Both the position numbers and the translations under genes were made by a program. 64,000 nucleotides of DNA from Carallia brachiata (taxonomy: Eukaryota; Streptophyta; Magnoliopsida; Malpighiales; Rhizophoraceae): contig JADCRB010000036.1 of NCBI GenBank assembly GCA_021464245.1, forward strand, positions 186,001 to 250,000, read 5' to 3'. Positions 11,209 through 22,907 of the stretch are shown piece by piece (the first letter of the stretch is position 1; each line of letters begins with the position of its first letter). The notes beneath the pieces were generated by a model. It saw only the letters and a list, made by a program, of their open reading frames with translations, was not told the origin of the DNA and ran no database searches.

Positions 11209-14139
11209 ATGGTGGTTGCGACACCGTCCCCTTCGCCGTCGCCGCCTCTACTGACTTCGCCGTTCCGGCGACGCACCCGCCAACTCTACAAAATACCCAT
11301 CAGAAAAAAAAGTGGCAAACTTTAATGGGTCATTCTCTGTTGGAGCTTACATGGAGAACCCAAACTCTATCTCCAATTTTGCAGACAAAGTCATTGGCTC
11401 CCTCCCTGTCCTCGGCCTTGTGGCTAGAATTCTCAGCGATGAAGGCGGCGTTGGTGGCGATATAATTGACTTTGCAGAGTTTAGGAGAAGGGTCGGCAAG
11501 AAGTGTACTATTTCTGATTCCAGGGCTTTCTATGAATTTCCGAATAGGCGAGGCCGGGTAATTGACTTTCCAGTGTCATTCTTATTTAAGGTTTTTTTTT
11601 TTTTTTTTCAAAATAATAATATGTTGTGTGAAAAATTAGATGAGATATGTAACAAGCCAATGTTTTTGGAAGGAGCAGTGATATATTACGAAGGTTTTTT
11701 TCACGATTGTTCATAAATTGATTTTTTCATTGATGTAGTAAGGAATTTTTGTAATTTTATTTTTATTTTTTAAAACTAAATTGCAAGTGGACTTAGTATT
11801 GTTCTAAAATTTATGAACTTTGGTGATGTTTCTTGCAAGAACTTTCGTGATATTTATCTTTATTCTTTCGAAAGAATTACATCCATTTGAAAGTTGTGCT
11901 TTGTTTTGGCAAAATTACATGATGTCAAATGTTGTGCGGCTAGATGTGACTACAAGAGGCGCCTTATGTTTTTGGAATTAAATTTGTCGAGGCTTTGGTT
12001 TCCGGGTAGGCAGGGGATCCATTGTATGTTCTGCTATGTTGGTTAGCAGCTGTTGGCACCGGTCTTCTCAAATCTGAGGAGATTTTGGAAGGGGTAGCAA
12101 GGCTTCGGATATCGAATGACATTGAGTTTGAAGAGGAGAATTTCCTTGCAATGATGAACGAGGGGAAAGAGGTTTGAGAATCCATTCTTATTCCATCTAC
12201 TTTCTCTTGTATATGAAAATGGTAGCCTTCTCTTTAGAATTGAGAATTGAATCAGAATATATGAATGAAACTGACCCTGCTATTGCGATTTGTATGGTAA
12301 TAGCGTGGATCTCCATCCATTTGGTGTGGATATTTTTGTGCAGAATTATATGCATTGTTGCTTGTACATAATTACAGTGTAGCTCAAAACATTATGTACA
12401 AATTCAAGGAAAATGCTTGAGAGTTTTGGAACTTCTTCATTCGCAAATCTCTGATTCTATTTTTCCAACTGTCATGCTTGAGGCTTATTAAGCTGCATTT
12501 TAGTGGCCTCTTACTCAGAGTATTATGCAAATTGTAGAAACGGGCAAAATTAAAAGCGGCAGCCCCTAACATTCCCATGGAGATACGGGCTGAGAAGGCA
12601 CTTGAGGCGATTTACGTATGCTGCTTTGGGCAGGATCCCATCGAAGAAGAAGACAAAAAACTGCTGTGGGTCATGCTGGGGTAATTTACATTTGTCACCC
12701 TAGAAATAGGGTGTATTTACAACTGACATCCCCTAATTTTGAAAATTACAAAAAACGTACTCTGACTAACAGTCGTTAATCAACTCAAACGGAAAGCGTA
12801 AATTGACCATAATAGCCTCATATGTATTTTAAAGTTCAAAAACCCTAATTTTATTCTTGAAAATCAATTCAGCCACTCTCCATCTTCATCTTTTCTCTTA
12901 ATCCAAAACCAAAACCAAAACTAAAACCAAAACACAAAAATAAAATTTTGATCTCTTTTAACAGCTAACAAACTAAAAAGAATTTTCATGGGAAATTGAA
13001 GGTTTAAAATTTTCATAGGAATTTTATGGGAGGAGATTGGTAGGGGAGAGGCTAAATTGGGGCTTCTGTCCTGTTGTGGAGCTTGTGGGGGCGACAACAA
13101 CGACGCTGGAGGGTAATGACAATGGTGGGGTTAGTATTCGATTGTGGTGATGGTGTTTAAGGAGGGAGGAAATTCCTCAAGCTCATGACGGTAGAAGTTA
13201 CAGTGGCAGCCACAAGCAGCGCATTTCAAGAAGGTAGAGTCGGTGTGGGTGGCTCGGCTGCAAGGCAGTGGTGGAGGTGGTGGCAGTGGGGATTGTGGTG
13301 GTGCTTGAGGACCCTCTTGGTGAAAGATTGGGGCTTTGCTAGTCGAATTTGGGTGGCATCTCACCTCTGGTGATGAGATTTTCTAGGTGGGGTGCTTGTG
13401 TTAGTGGTGTTGAGGTGGTTGGTAGTCTATGGGGTTGAAGGTATTGAAAGATTTATGAAATTTACTTTAATTTATGCAGTTAGAATCTTTGGGGAAGTTT
13501 GGTGATGCATCAAAATCATAGAAATCAGTGGAGATTGTAAAGAAAAATAATGGATTTTGATGGGTTTTTTGGATTTGTGGATTTGTTTTTTCTTTTTTTT
13601 TCTCTTTGGGATTATGGGCTTGGAGGAGGAGAGAAGGAGAAAGGGTAACAGTGATGATGCTGCAGCTGTGAACAATGGCTGATGAAAAGAAATTAGGGTT
13701 ACAGTGCGTGATTTGGGTATGAAGAAGAAGACAAACAATTTTTTAGATATTTCATAAGGGTATTTTAGACTTTTATGTCATTTATAATGGCAATTTCGAA
13801 ATTAAAATCAACTTTCACTGACGGTCATTTAACGGAGTATGTTGTTTGTAACCGCAAAGAAATGTTGGTATATTTTTTTGTAATTTTTGAAATTAGGGGA
13901 TGTCAGTTGTAAATACACCTTATTTTTAGGGTGACAAATGTAAATTACCCGTCATGCTGAATGTTGTTTTCCCCTCAGTCACAATACCAGAAGTACAAAG
14001 AATTGTTGATGGCAAGGCAAGGAAAGTGGCTGAAGACAATGATGAGATAAAGCTTCCGGAGCCAAAGCCTCTGCCAAAAGAAGCCATACAGCTGCAAATG
14101 AAAGATCCCCAGTTCCTTAAACAAAACCAAGAGACTTAA
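11209..14139 (+). pseudogene. PSA3: PSA3 (photosystem I assembly factor) copy 1, disrupted
   Basis: PSA3 is a nuclear-encoded chloroplast protein that helps assemble photosystem I. This copy has exons at 11209-11557, 12010-12171 and 12538-14139. Two lesions inactivate it. First, the A run before the GTGGCAAAC segment in exon 1 has eight A, against seven in the intact copy 3, so the frame ends at a TAA about 15 bases on. Second, a 1272-bp transposon sits inside exon 3 (12679-13950), flanked by a 9-base target duplication. Exon 2 also lacks three bases (one residue of LLCCW). Outside these breaks the protein matches copy 3: AYMENPNSIS, VARILSDEGGVGGD, RRVGKKCT and KEAIQLQMKD. Confidence 0.88.
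12670..13959. mobile_element. MULE-like DNA transposon (12679-13950) with 9-bp target duplication
   Basis: The element begins GGGTAATTTACATTTGTCAC and ends with its inverted complement. The terminal inverted repeats are about 70 bp with only a few mismatches. The 9-base duplication GTCATGCTG lies at 12670-12678 and 13951-13959. Long inverted repeats with a 9-bp duplication are diagnostic of Mutator-like elements. The 1272-bp element encodes no transposase. Its interior has a GC-rich part (about 13030-13400) unlike the AT-rich ends, which might be captured host DNA (Pack-MULE), but no source gene was recognised. Confidence 0.9.
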
Positions 14140-14590
14140 AAATGAGAGAGCCAGTTTTTCCAAAAAGCTCTGAGTCTTAGGCGAGTGCATAATTTAGATT
14201 CCTGATAAAGGTTGCTAGAGTTTTTTTCGCTTATGCTTCATGTACTATCAACCTGGACTAAAAAAAGTGCCCTGCAGACTCCTTTTTTCGTGTTTGGAAC
14301 ACTGAAAGGAGATGCACTTGGTTGACAAAGCTGTTGTTCTTTTCCTCTATCAGCTCTGTTTCAGCAGGCTGTTAATGTAGACAACGAAATTTATGGAAAT
14401 CCAATATATCTTCTATTCTTTCTTGACTTGTGCATTTCATTTTAGATGTCGAATCCTTGTGTGTTGAAAACATCAATGAATTCGGACATTCATGGTTTCA
14501 TTCCCAGGTTCTCTCCTGAACAATCACTACATGCACCAATAACGAACTTACAAACCAAGGTTTTTTTTTTTTTTGGCAGTAATGACTGAC
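14140..14590. other. 3' flank of PSA3 copy 1
   Basis: Presumed 3' untranslated and downstream DNA of PSA3 copy 1. It is colinear with 35990-36360 in module 2 and 55840-56290 in module 3. No separate gene is seen. Confidence 0.6.
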
Positions 14591-15178
14591 TATTTTGTTG
14601 GGGTCCACCCCATGCGGTGGAGTGACGAAATTAAAAGAAAATATTTTTCCTTAGTAGTCAAACTAGACTAAAAGAGAAGACTTTTTTTTTTTGAGGTCAA
14701 GTCGTATTAATAAGGAATATATTTCCTTAGTAGTCAAATAAACCTCATGTATTGACTCTTATAAAAAGGAATCAATTGGTGTATGTGTGAGACAGAGAGA
14801 GGGAAGGTGAGAAGAGGCAAGAAAGGAGAAGAGAGTAAAGAGAGTCAGGCCAGAAGGCTAGTCTTGCTCTGAGTATAGTCTCTGGTGATGTCTTTGATAT
14901 CTTTTAGTGTAGTTCTCAGGTAATCTATTGGGCTGTGAGATGAGTGTATATGAGATTTAGCTTTGGGTAACAAACATGGGGTTCCCAGTTAATGTACGAT
15001 GTATTACTCACATAATAATAAATAATACTCTCTCTATGAACGTAAGCAAGTTGTCGAACCACGTAAATTTTGTGTTCGCGTATGTTATGTTTATTTCCAT
15101 TATTTCATATATGTGTATGTTATAATTGGATCACGCTTTTACGGACGGACGGGATCTATAAAAAATCCCAACATATTT
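14591..15178. mobile_element. Solo LTR (14596-15173), 578 bp, TATTT target duplication
   Basis: The segment starts TGTTGGGGTCCACC and ends ATCCCAACA, the TG...CA ends with short inverted repeats typical of an LTR. It is flanked by the 5-base duplication TATTT (14591-14595 and 15174-15178). The matching site in module 2 (about 36350-36365) is empty and carries one copy of the target. There is no internal retrotransposon sequence, so this is a solo LTR left by recombination. Confidence 0.88.
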
Positions 15179-16104
15179 GATGTTCTTCCAAGGTACAATC
15201 AAACTTTATTCTTCTTTTTTTTTTCTTTGAACTCGATGGTTTTTGAGTTGTAACTTATTGATTAACTTTCTCCTTGGGAGGTGATGTTATTTAATAAGAG
15301 ATGTTATCTAATAGATCAAAAAATTGGTATCTTCTTTCTGTTCAAAAATTATAAGCATGTTCTCAAGTTAAATAAAGTTCTCATTCCTCTAATCCACTAG
15401 AAAATTCATATTATGCAAATTAAAGTTTGTTGACTTGTATTAATTCTTATGCATAGTCTTACATAGGTAATAAGAAAATTGGGATGATTGAGGTTTGAAC
15501 CCTAGTTTCCTCAAACTGCTCTTTGTATGATAACTTAGTCATATCTTTTATAGATAAAAAAAAAAATCTTTATTAGGAGTTGACCCACTCAAGAAATGCT
15601 TGAAGATTCTTTTTAGGAATGAAAAGGGGGGAAAAAAATCACCAAGTAAAAAATTCAGTTGAGGATTTACATTTCGTTGTTGGGAGATAAATTAGAAGGC
15701 ACTTACCTAAATAAATTCTTGCAGCTTGGTTCTGCCGCTTATAGATGGAACTAAAGTTGGATCATAATTATTCAATGAATTTTGATACAGAGAACATTTG
15801 GTGGACGGATCTTTAAGAAATAAAGACCTTCTGATTTGCCGCCAGACATTGCTATTTGGATTGTTGCAAACAGCTCAAGGCAACTATGTCTATAATTTAT
15901 CATTTGGGTAATTATGTCGGGAGATATGCCAAAAATGTAGCAAATCTATCAGCATCTAATCAACTGGTTAACAAGAAATAGCAATGCTTCTAGCCCGTCT
16001 AAAGTCTTGGAAGTTATATCCTTGTGACATATAAATATTACAAAGAAAGACTCTTTGTTGTCAATAGAATAGGTTCTTCAACTTTTCAATATAAAAAAGA
16101 TCAC
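15174..16104. other. Spacer between PSA3 and LRK10L in module 1
   Basis: AT-rich DNA colinear with 36365-37408 and 56726-57705. The part next to LRK10L (about 15690-16080) is the best conserved across modules and probably includes the LRK10L 3' untranslated region. No gene was recognised. Confidence 0.6.
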
Positions 16105-18650
16105 TTACTCAATATCAATAACTAAATTCACAAATTCCGAACAATCACTTGAACTCAGCCCTGTTGAAGAGAAGTTTTCAATGTTGATATCTTCTTCTCG
16201 CATATCTAGTGCCGAGAGAAGAGGCTTTGGGGGCATTTCCAGACACTCTACTTCTTCTTCAAGCATTTGAATTACCTTGTGCATCGAAGGACGATAAATA
16301 GGCCTCATTTGTATACACCACAAGGCCACTATAATCATCTTCCTTGTCATTCTCCTCTCCTCTTCCATGACATCGACATCTTTATAATCTATATCTTTTC
16401 CATTCTTCAATTGTTCATAAGCCCATGATGGAAAGTACGTTTCACTTGAACGACTTGCACGTAGATTTGAGTTCTTTCTTCGTCCTGCCATTTCCATTAA
16501 AAGCATCCCAAAACTATAAACATCAGCTTTGTATGACACACTTCCAATGTTTTTGTAGAATAATTCTGGGGCCATATACCCTATAGTTCCTCTTGCAGCT
16601 GTGAGAGACACAACATTGTTGTTTGTTGGATATAGTTTTGCAATACCAAAATCTGAGACCTTTGGGACAAACTTTTCGTCAAGAAGAATATTATGAGGCT
16701 TGATATCAAAATGCAAAATTTGCATATCACAACCTTGATGTAGGTATTCAATGCCATGAGCCACTCCGAGAGAAATCTCATACATTGTTTTAATGCTGAT
16801 TGGGATATTAACTTCACCAGAAAATAGGTATTTATCAAGGGAACCATTAGGCATAAACTCATATATAAGAGCGTTCTTTGATCCCTCGACGCAGAAACCA
16901 ATGAGCCGCACCACATTGACATGATGAATTCTTCCAATGGTAGCAACTTCGTTGATGAAATCTTGACCATTAGCCTTAGACTTTTCTAACACTTTTACCG
17001 CTGCAAATTGGCCACTACGAAGCTTTGCTTTGTACACAGTTCCATACCCTCCGTCACCCAATCTGTCTTTAAACTTGTTAGTCATCTTTTTGATGTCCGA
17101 GTAAGAATACCTGATTGGCATGAGGTTGTCATGGATTTGCAAGAATTTTTCAATTGCATTGTACATAGATAAATGACGTCTTCGCCATATGCAAGTCAAC
17201 AAAATGACAAGGCATGGTACTCCACAGAAGAATAACACCGTATGAAATAGCACTGTACAAAAAATTTACAACCCAATCATCAGAGCAAACATTAATCGAA
17301 AATGTTTCTTCTTAATTCCTTAATTAACCTCGGTCCAATAAAATTTAAACCAAAGAGACCAGTATGGGAACTGCTCTTTTTGGTGATTCATAATAAGAAA
17401 CACTTCAAGAGAATACTTACCAAAAGGAGCAAGTATATAGCTAAGAACATAGACAAAATAAGAGACCCAGAGAGCGCCTGAAACCAAAGAATGAAAGGGT
17501 CAACCAGATTGGGATTAAATGTTAAGCTGAACAAAACCTTGAATTTAGGCTAATGTACCCGCTGCCCCTGGATAGCTACCAAGAAGCAATGGGTAGGTCC
17601 CGTATTACAATATGACTTTCTATGAGACATAATTCCAAATTAATTTATTGATTGGGTGAAATCTATTAGCAAGAACTTAAAAAGTCAACTTTCATATTAG
17701 TTGATTGCGTGGCGGGTGTAAAGGAGGAATCACTGCTTACTCCTGGATAAGTAGTCGGACTTCCAATCACCTACATTCATAGAGATTGTAACGTCAGTGC
17801 AAAGAGCCCTATGCAGTATGCGTCATAATTCTTAGTTTTTGATGATCTATGATTCTAAAGTAGGTGGATTAGGATTAGCCCTTACCGAGGACAAGAGAAG
17901 CTTGATTTCGAGAAACTGCAAGATAAATAGTAAAACATATAAAAATGGTGGCAGAGGTATGTTGCATCCTTTAAATGTTTCACAAACTTACAGGGTCAGT
18001 GAATGAATTCTTACCTCCAAACAAAGAAAACAGGCTTTCAAGGAAATCGTGTATACGATCAAAAAAGGGGATATCAAGAGGTGATGTGAGGGAAACAAAG
18101 AAATTCCAAAAGGTGAGATGCACACAGAGATAAATGAAATAACACAAGAATTGGAAAACAATTCCCCACCTCTGTTCCATGAACTTCATAGATTCACCAA
18201 AGAGCTAGTACATCATGCTCTCCCTTAAGAAAATGCTAATTATATTACTATATTAGAAGCTAATTTTATTTCTAAATCAAATTGCTAGTCCACTACTTTA
18301 AATCTTCCTCTTGATACCCATTACTAAATGAATCGAAGCCATAACTCCTCTCACCCATTATTATCCGATAAAAGAACAATACACCAATTGACTCATGTCC
18401 CACACATCAGCCAGTGTAATGTATCCTTCAGTTAAATTGAAAGAGACCGAATATAGAGGCTTATGCATTTACTTTGGAGGAATGCCTAGCAAGCGTGCTA
18501 CTAGAAACTAATTGTTTAAATTACAGCACATTGGAAGAAATGAATCAATTCAGGGAGAGATTTTTTTCTGTGCATCAGCACTACTTCCAACTCTGCAACC
18601 TTTTCGATGGGCAAAATTGTGCGTAGGAGTAAATGTCTATATATATATAT

Positions 18651-18695
<45 letters not shown>

Positions 18696-19437
18696 AAAGG
18701 ATTGACATACTTATTTCCTGGGCACATACGCTGGTATCAGCAAGGTTACATCGATTCTCCGGGTAATTCACACAGCAAGCCCAAAACCACGAAACCTCAA
18801 ACCCATATACCAGGCCATCATGAACATCCTTGAAGGAAATGTTGTTGGTGTCTTGTGGTAGCAAAGATGTCCTATGAATCAGATTTATCTGGCACCCACT
18901 CACAAAATCTGATGCATTAATCGGGACAACTGTCACATATGAATAATTTCTACTATTATATTCACCAATTGTGCAAGAAGATGAAGATGAAGTATCCACG
19001 TAGAGAGGCGACTTCACTGGATCTGCACAACTGATGAAAACTAAGACTCTGTACCATGAATTGTACCAATAATCAGCACCCAAGTCATTAATAAAGAATG
19101 AATGGCGAGGAATGGAAGAGCAGTTATCCTTTTGAACATCAGCATCTGCCAGTCGGATTGTGTAGTTGTGGTAGTTGATTGCTCGTACATAATATTTGAC
19201 AGAAGCGAGGGAATACAATACCGTACGTTTGCTTTCGCAAGCAAGTTCATAGGCTTTGTGACCGCAGGTTTGAAGATCGGTTCTCAATCGAAACGGGTAG
19301 CTAATGTTGTGGATGTCTCCGCAGGATGAGGTACAGGGGCTGTCACTTGTAGCAGCGTTGCAAGTCTGATGATATGCTATGGCGACTAGATAAAGGACAG
19401 CATATGCAGCAAAGGGGAACCCGGTTCCACCGATCAT
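16105..19437 (-). CDS. LRK10L-type receptor-like kinase, copy 1; acceptor of exon 2 lost
   Basis: A membrane receptor kinase of the LRK10L (rust resistance kinase Lr10-like) family. Exons: 18711-19437 (signal peptide and cysteine-rich GUB_WAK-type ectodomain, with [17 protein letters not shown]), exon 2 expected at 18015-18083, then 17886-17915, 17741-17770, 17421-17477 and the kinase exon 16105-17252. The transmembrane segment is around [18 protein letters not shown]. Kinase motifs: [11 protein letters not shown] loop, AAVKVL lysine, catalytic loop [16 protein letters not shown] and GYMAPE. HFD in place of HRD makes it a non-RD kinase, usual in this family. Lesions: the exon 2 acceptor reads CACAT where copies 2 and 3 have CACAG. 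Copies 2 and 3 have GEGGYG and DRPSM where this copy has GDGGYG and YRPSM. All small exons are phase 1 at both ends, so skipping exon 2 would keep the frame. The start is the ATG at 19437 before the signal peptide. Confidence 0.8.
18638..18694. repeat. TA/GA compound microsatellite in LRK10L copy 1 intron 1
   Basis: A (TA)n tract runs into (GA)n about 15 bases downstream of the exon 1 donor on the LRK10L sense strand. The same compound repeat sits at the same place in copies 2 and 3. Confidence 0.9.
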
Positions 19438-19438
19438 T

Positions 19439-19488
19439 TTGTGTGTGTGTGTGTGTGTCTCTGAGAGAGAGAGAGAGAGAGAGAGAGG
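19439..19488. repeat. GT/GA microsatellite in LRK10L copy 1 leader
   Basis: A (GT)n tract followed by (GA)n lies immediately upstream of the LRK10L start codon, so it is (AC)n/(CT)n in the predicted 5' leader. Copies 2 and 3 carry length variants. Confidence 0.9.
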
Positions 19489-21047
19489 AATTTATAATTC
19501 TACAGAGCTTCCATGTTTGTTTACATAACAAAATTTGAAGCCGGTGTTGCCGCCGTGCCCGTGTGGTAACACTTTGCGAAGGAACTTGCCTTCAGATGTT
19601 CAAAGTCAAAGGAACGTACAAGAAGGGCTCCCTTTTAAAGAAGTTGAAAGCGACCGGCTCATCTTGACTTTCCCTTCTGTCACCATCACGGAAATGAGAG
19701 TTGCAAAAAAGAAAAGGTTCGTGTAATAAATTTTAATTTGGCGTGGGAATAAAATAAAATAAATAATTTTTATAATAAATTTAATAATAATAATTAAAAA
19801 TAATATTTTTATTTAAAAAATTATTAATTTTATTTAAAAAATTATTAATTTTATTATATTTAAGATTATGGTTCGCTAAAAATTTTTAAAAAGTTGGCGA
19901 CTTTGATCATTACGATTTTTTTTTTTATTTTTAATGTCGGTTGGTCACCACATGCCTACTTCGAAGTGTTTTTTTTTTTTTTAGCCTAGTCAAAGTTTAT
20001 AACTTTTCAGCGACGCTATGCTGACTGGCTCTATCACATTAATTATGTTTAATGCAGTCAACATTCTATCGTGATTTTGAAATACTAGTCGAGTGGATAG
20101 CAATCTGTGATTGTACAGTGCTTCCATGTACATATAACGAAATTTGAAGCCGGTGTTGCTGCCGTGTGATAACAGTTCGAGAACGAACTTGCCTTCCGAT
20201 GTTCAAAGACATAGGAACTTGCCAGAAGGGTTCTCTTTCTTTTGAAAGTCACCGGTACATCTTGACTTTCCCTTCAATCACGGAAAGAAAACGTAGCATA
20301 ATGATCAATTGGAGATATTTTATAACTAAAAAAAAGAAAATGTTAATGAAATAAATTTTAGTGTCTAAATTCGCCTTTCGAATAAAATAAAATAAATAAC
20401 TTTTATAATATGATTAATAATTTTAATTATAAAAAAATAATTTTTAATTTTTATTACAAAAATTATCATTTTTATTAAAAAAATTATTAATTTAATTATA
20501 TATAAATTATTAATCAAAACATTAAAAATCGACACATATATTTTGGTGCTCGGCTAGAAATTCCTAAATTCTCTGTTTGGTTGGTTGGATTTGTATTTGA
20601 AAAGAAAATAATTAGAAAAAAAAATATAATCATTACACTTAATTTTTTGATAATTTTTTTCTCATAACTTTCTCGTCAATTTAAATAATTTAATTTTCTC
20701 ACAATTTTTTCTCTTACAGATTACTATTTATTTTTCTTTTTCATTATTTTCTTACTCACAACTTTCTCATCAATCCAAATAATCTAATTTTTTCACAATT
20801 TTTTCTCTCACAAATTACTATTTATTTTTTTTTTCTTACAACTTTCTCATTAATTTAAATAATTTTATTTTCTTATAACTTTCTAACAATCCAAACACAC
20901 CATAAAAAGTTGGCAACTTTGATCACCACGTCTCTTTTTTTTAATGATTTGTTTGGACTGTAAGATTTTAATGAGAAAGAAAGTTATGAGAAAAGAAAAT
21001 TGTGAAAAAATAATAAAAAAATAAATTTTATATTTAAATTATAAAAA

Positions 21048-21082
<35 letters not shown>

Positions 21083-21932
21083 TAAAAATACTTTTATAAA
21101 TAATTAGAGAATAAATTGAAATTACAATAACACCTTACAACTAATAGAATAGATTAGGACTATTATAGTTATTATACCTTTAATTTTTTTTTAATTTTTT
21201 GAATTGGTTTGACAACACTAATTTTTATTTTCTAACTCCTTTCCTATGTTTCTCTAACAACCTAAAATGCCTAAAAAATCTCAATTTTCTTTCCAATTCT
21301 TTTCGAACAACAAAACCAATCACAGCATTAATCCATTGGTCACAACATGCCTACTGGCAGGTCTTTTCTTGGGGGCAAGTCAATGCTAATGACTTTTCAA
21401 CTCGCTATGCTTCCTGGCCTTTTGTTTTTTCAGTTTGCCTAATCTAGTGGCCACAGAGAATCCTATTCGACATTTAAAGCAAGGGAGAAGTGAAGGTGGC
21501 GGCTTTGAACTGGCTTACCTAATGATTGAGGGATATTTTGTTCAATCATTTAAATAAATGCTTTCAATTTTTATGTTTATTAACACTATCACACTGGTCG
21601 TGTTTAATTCAATTAACTATTTTAAGTTACTGTTTAATTAAATATATCCAGCATTTGCATCTTAATTAGGGCCACTACAGCCAATCAACTATTTCTCAGA
21701 GATACAATGGAGTGACACTTTTTAGGAGGCTGAAATTAACAACATGAGAGGATCTAATTTTCTTGTAAAAGTGTGCGTGCCTTCTATTAGAATTCTTGTT
21801 TAAGAATTTTAGAGTCTAATCGTCTTCTTCATATATTTTTTCTTTAATGATAAACTATCATTTTTTATTACAGACAAAAAAAAAAATGAGCTTAAATTCT
21901 CCAAGTATTGAGCTCGTATATCCTATAGATAC

Positions 21933-21965
<33 letters not shown>

Positions 21966-22907
21966 TTTGTCAATCTCAGTCTCTTGCACATTCGACTGCC
22001 ATAAGAGTGGAAAGGAACTGAATTATTCATTCCCAATAACCCACCATTGAATAAAACATGATTGATGGGCCTACGTTTCTGAAAATTCTCCTTGCCGATT
22101 CGTGGCTCCTCCATTTTGATTAAAGAAATTTGATGGACTTAGACATTTGATCTCAGGTCGCAGGGCCAAGATTTTGGTGTTTGATCCTTGATTGTTTGGG
22201 CTCCCCGGAATTCAATTGGGCTTGGTCGCATTATGAAATTCCCGAGTTATGAATTTGACGAAGTATGCCTGCGTGATGTTAAAAAAGCCCACACCATTTT
22301 TGATCAAAAAAGAGAAAAAAAAAAAAGGCCCACACTCCAGACCTAAAAAAAAAAGGCCCACACTCCAGCAGATCAAATTTGACTCAAGGAGTCAATAGTT
22401 TTTCAAAGCGCCAAATGACTGGCTGGTTTTGCTCAATGCCTTGGCATCTGCTCCGCCTTCGCGGCAGAATTTTAGGGCGGCGCGCTGCGAAGGATCGGAG
22501 GGGGTGGGTTGGCGTGTTCTGGGTTAAACTTAACTTGGAAGCTTTGTTATGGATGCCTGTGTTTGGAGGTCAATTTGCAGGCAGTTATGCAAGCGATTGA
22601 AAATATCATACCTGGTACTCACCCTCAAGCAAATCTGGTAAGTAATTATAGTGAGCTTATACCTCTAAATTAGGATGTTCGTAAAAAAAATAAAAATAAA
22701 AATAAAGATAAACACGCTGAATTCACATTACGAGAATGAAAAACGATAAAATAGTCATACATACATAGATCATGGGCTGTGCTATTTGACCCTCACGACT
22801 TCTCTCATAGCATTGTTATTTAACTTCTAATAGAAAACTATAGATATCTCCAAAGAAACATTATTTTGCAGAAGTTTGAAGTTTTAGCACACATGAACAG
22901 CGGAAAA
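19489..22907. other. Region between LRK10L and FDH in module 1, with a second LRK10L promoter-like segment
   Basis: The LRK10L upstream region (about 19500-19730) is followed by very AT-rich DNA. A second, diverged copy of the same upstream segment lies at about 20117-20300 with no LRK10L gene attached. Farther right are AT-rich stretches with inverted-repeat character (20680-21010), a TA microsatellite (about 21049-21080), and segments shared with modules 2 and 3 (21640-22620). No coding exon was recognised. Confidence 0.6.
20117..20300 (-). repeat. Orphan LRK10L upstream segment
   Basis: The segment around AAATTTGAAGCCGGTGTTGC at 20139-20300 repeats the LRK10L upstream region at 19530-19730. 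In detail (GTGTGATAACAGTTCGAGAA, then GGAAAGAAAACGTAGC) it is closer to the copy 3 upstream region at 61230-61400. No ectodomain exon follows it, so it looks like a promoter stranded by unequal exchange between array members. Confidence 0.7.

Noticed and set aside
13131..13373. Proline-rich or tryptophan-rich frames inside the MULE
   Set aside because: Overlapping frames on both strands in GC-rich DNA without a recognisable domain; reported only as possible captured DNA.
17250..17253. Translation start at the beginning of the LRK10L kinase exon
   Set aside because: The codon there is GTG directly after a splice acceptor; the exon is internal and the true start is in the ectodomain exon.
20560..21140. 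Possible palindromic MITE in AT-rich DNA
   Set aside because: Inverted AT-rich segments are present but ends and target duplication could not be defined.
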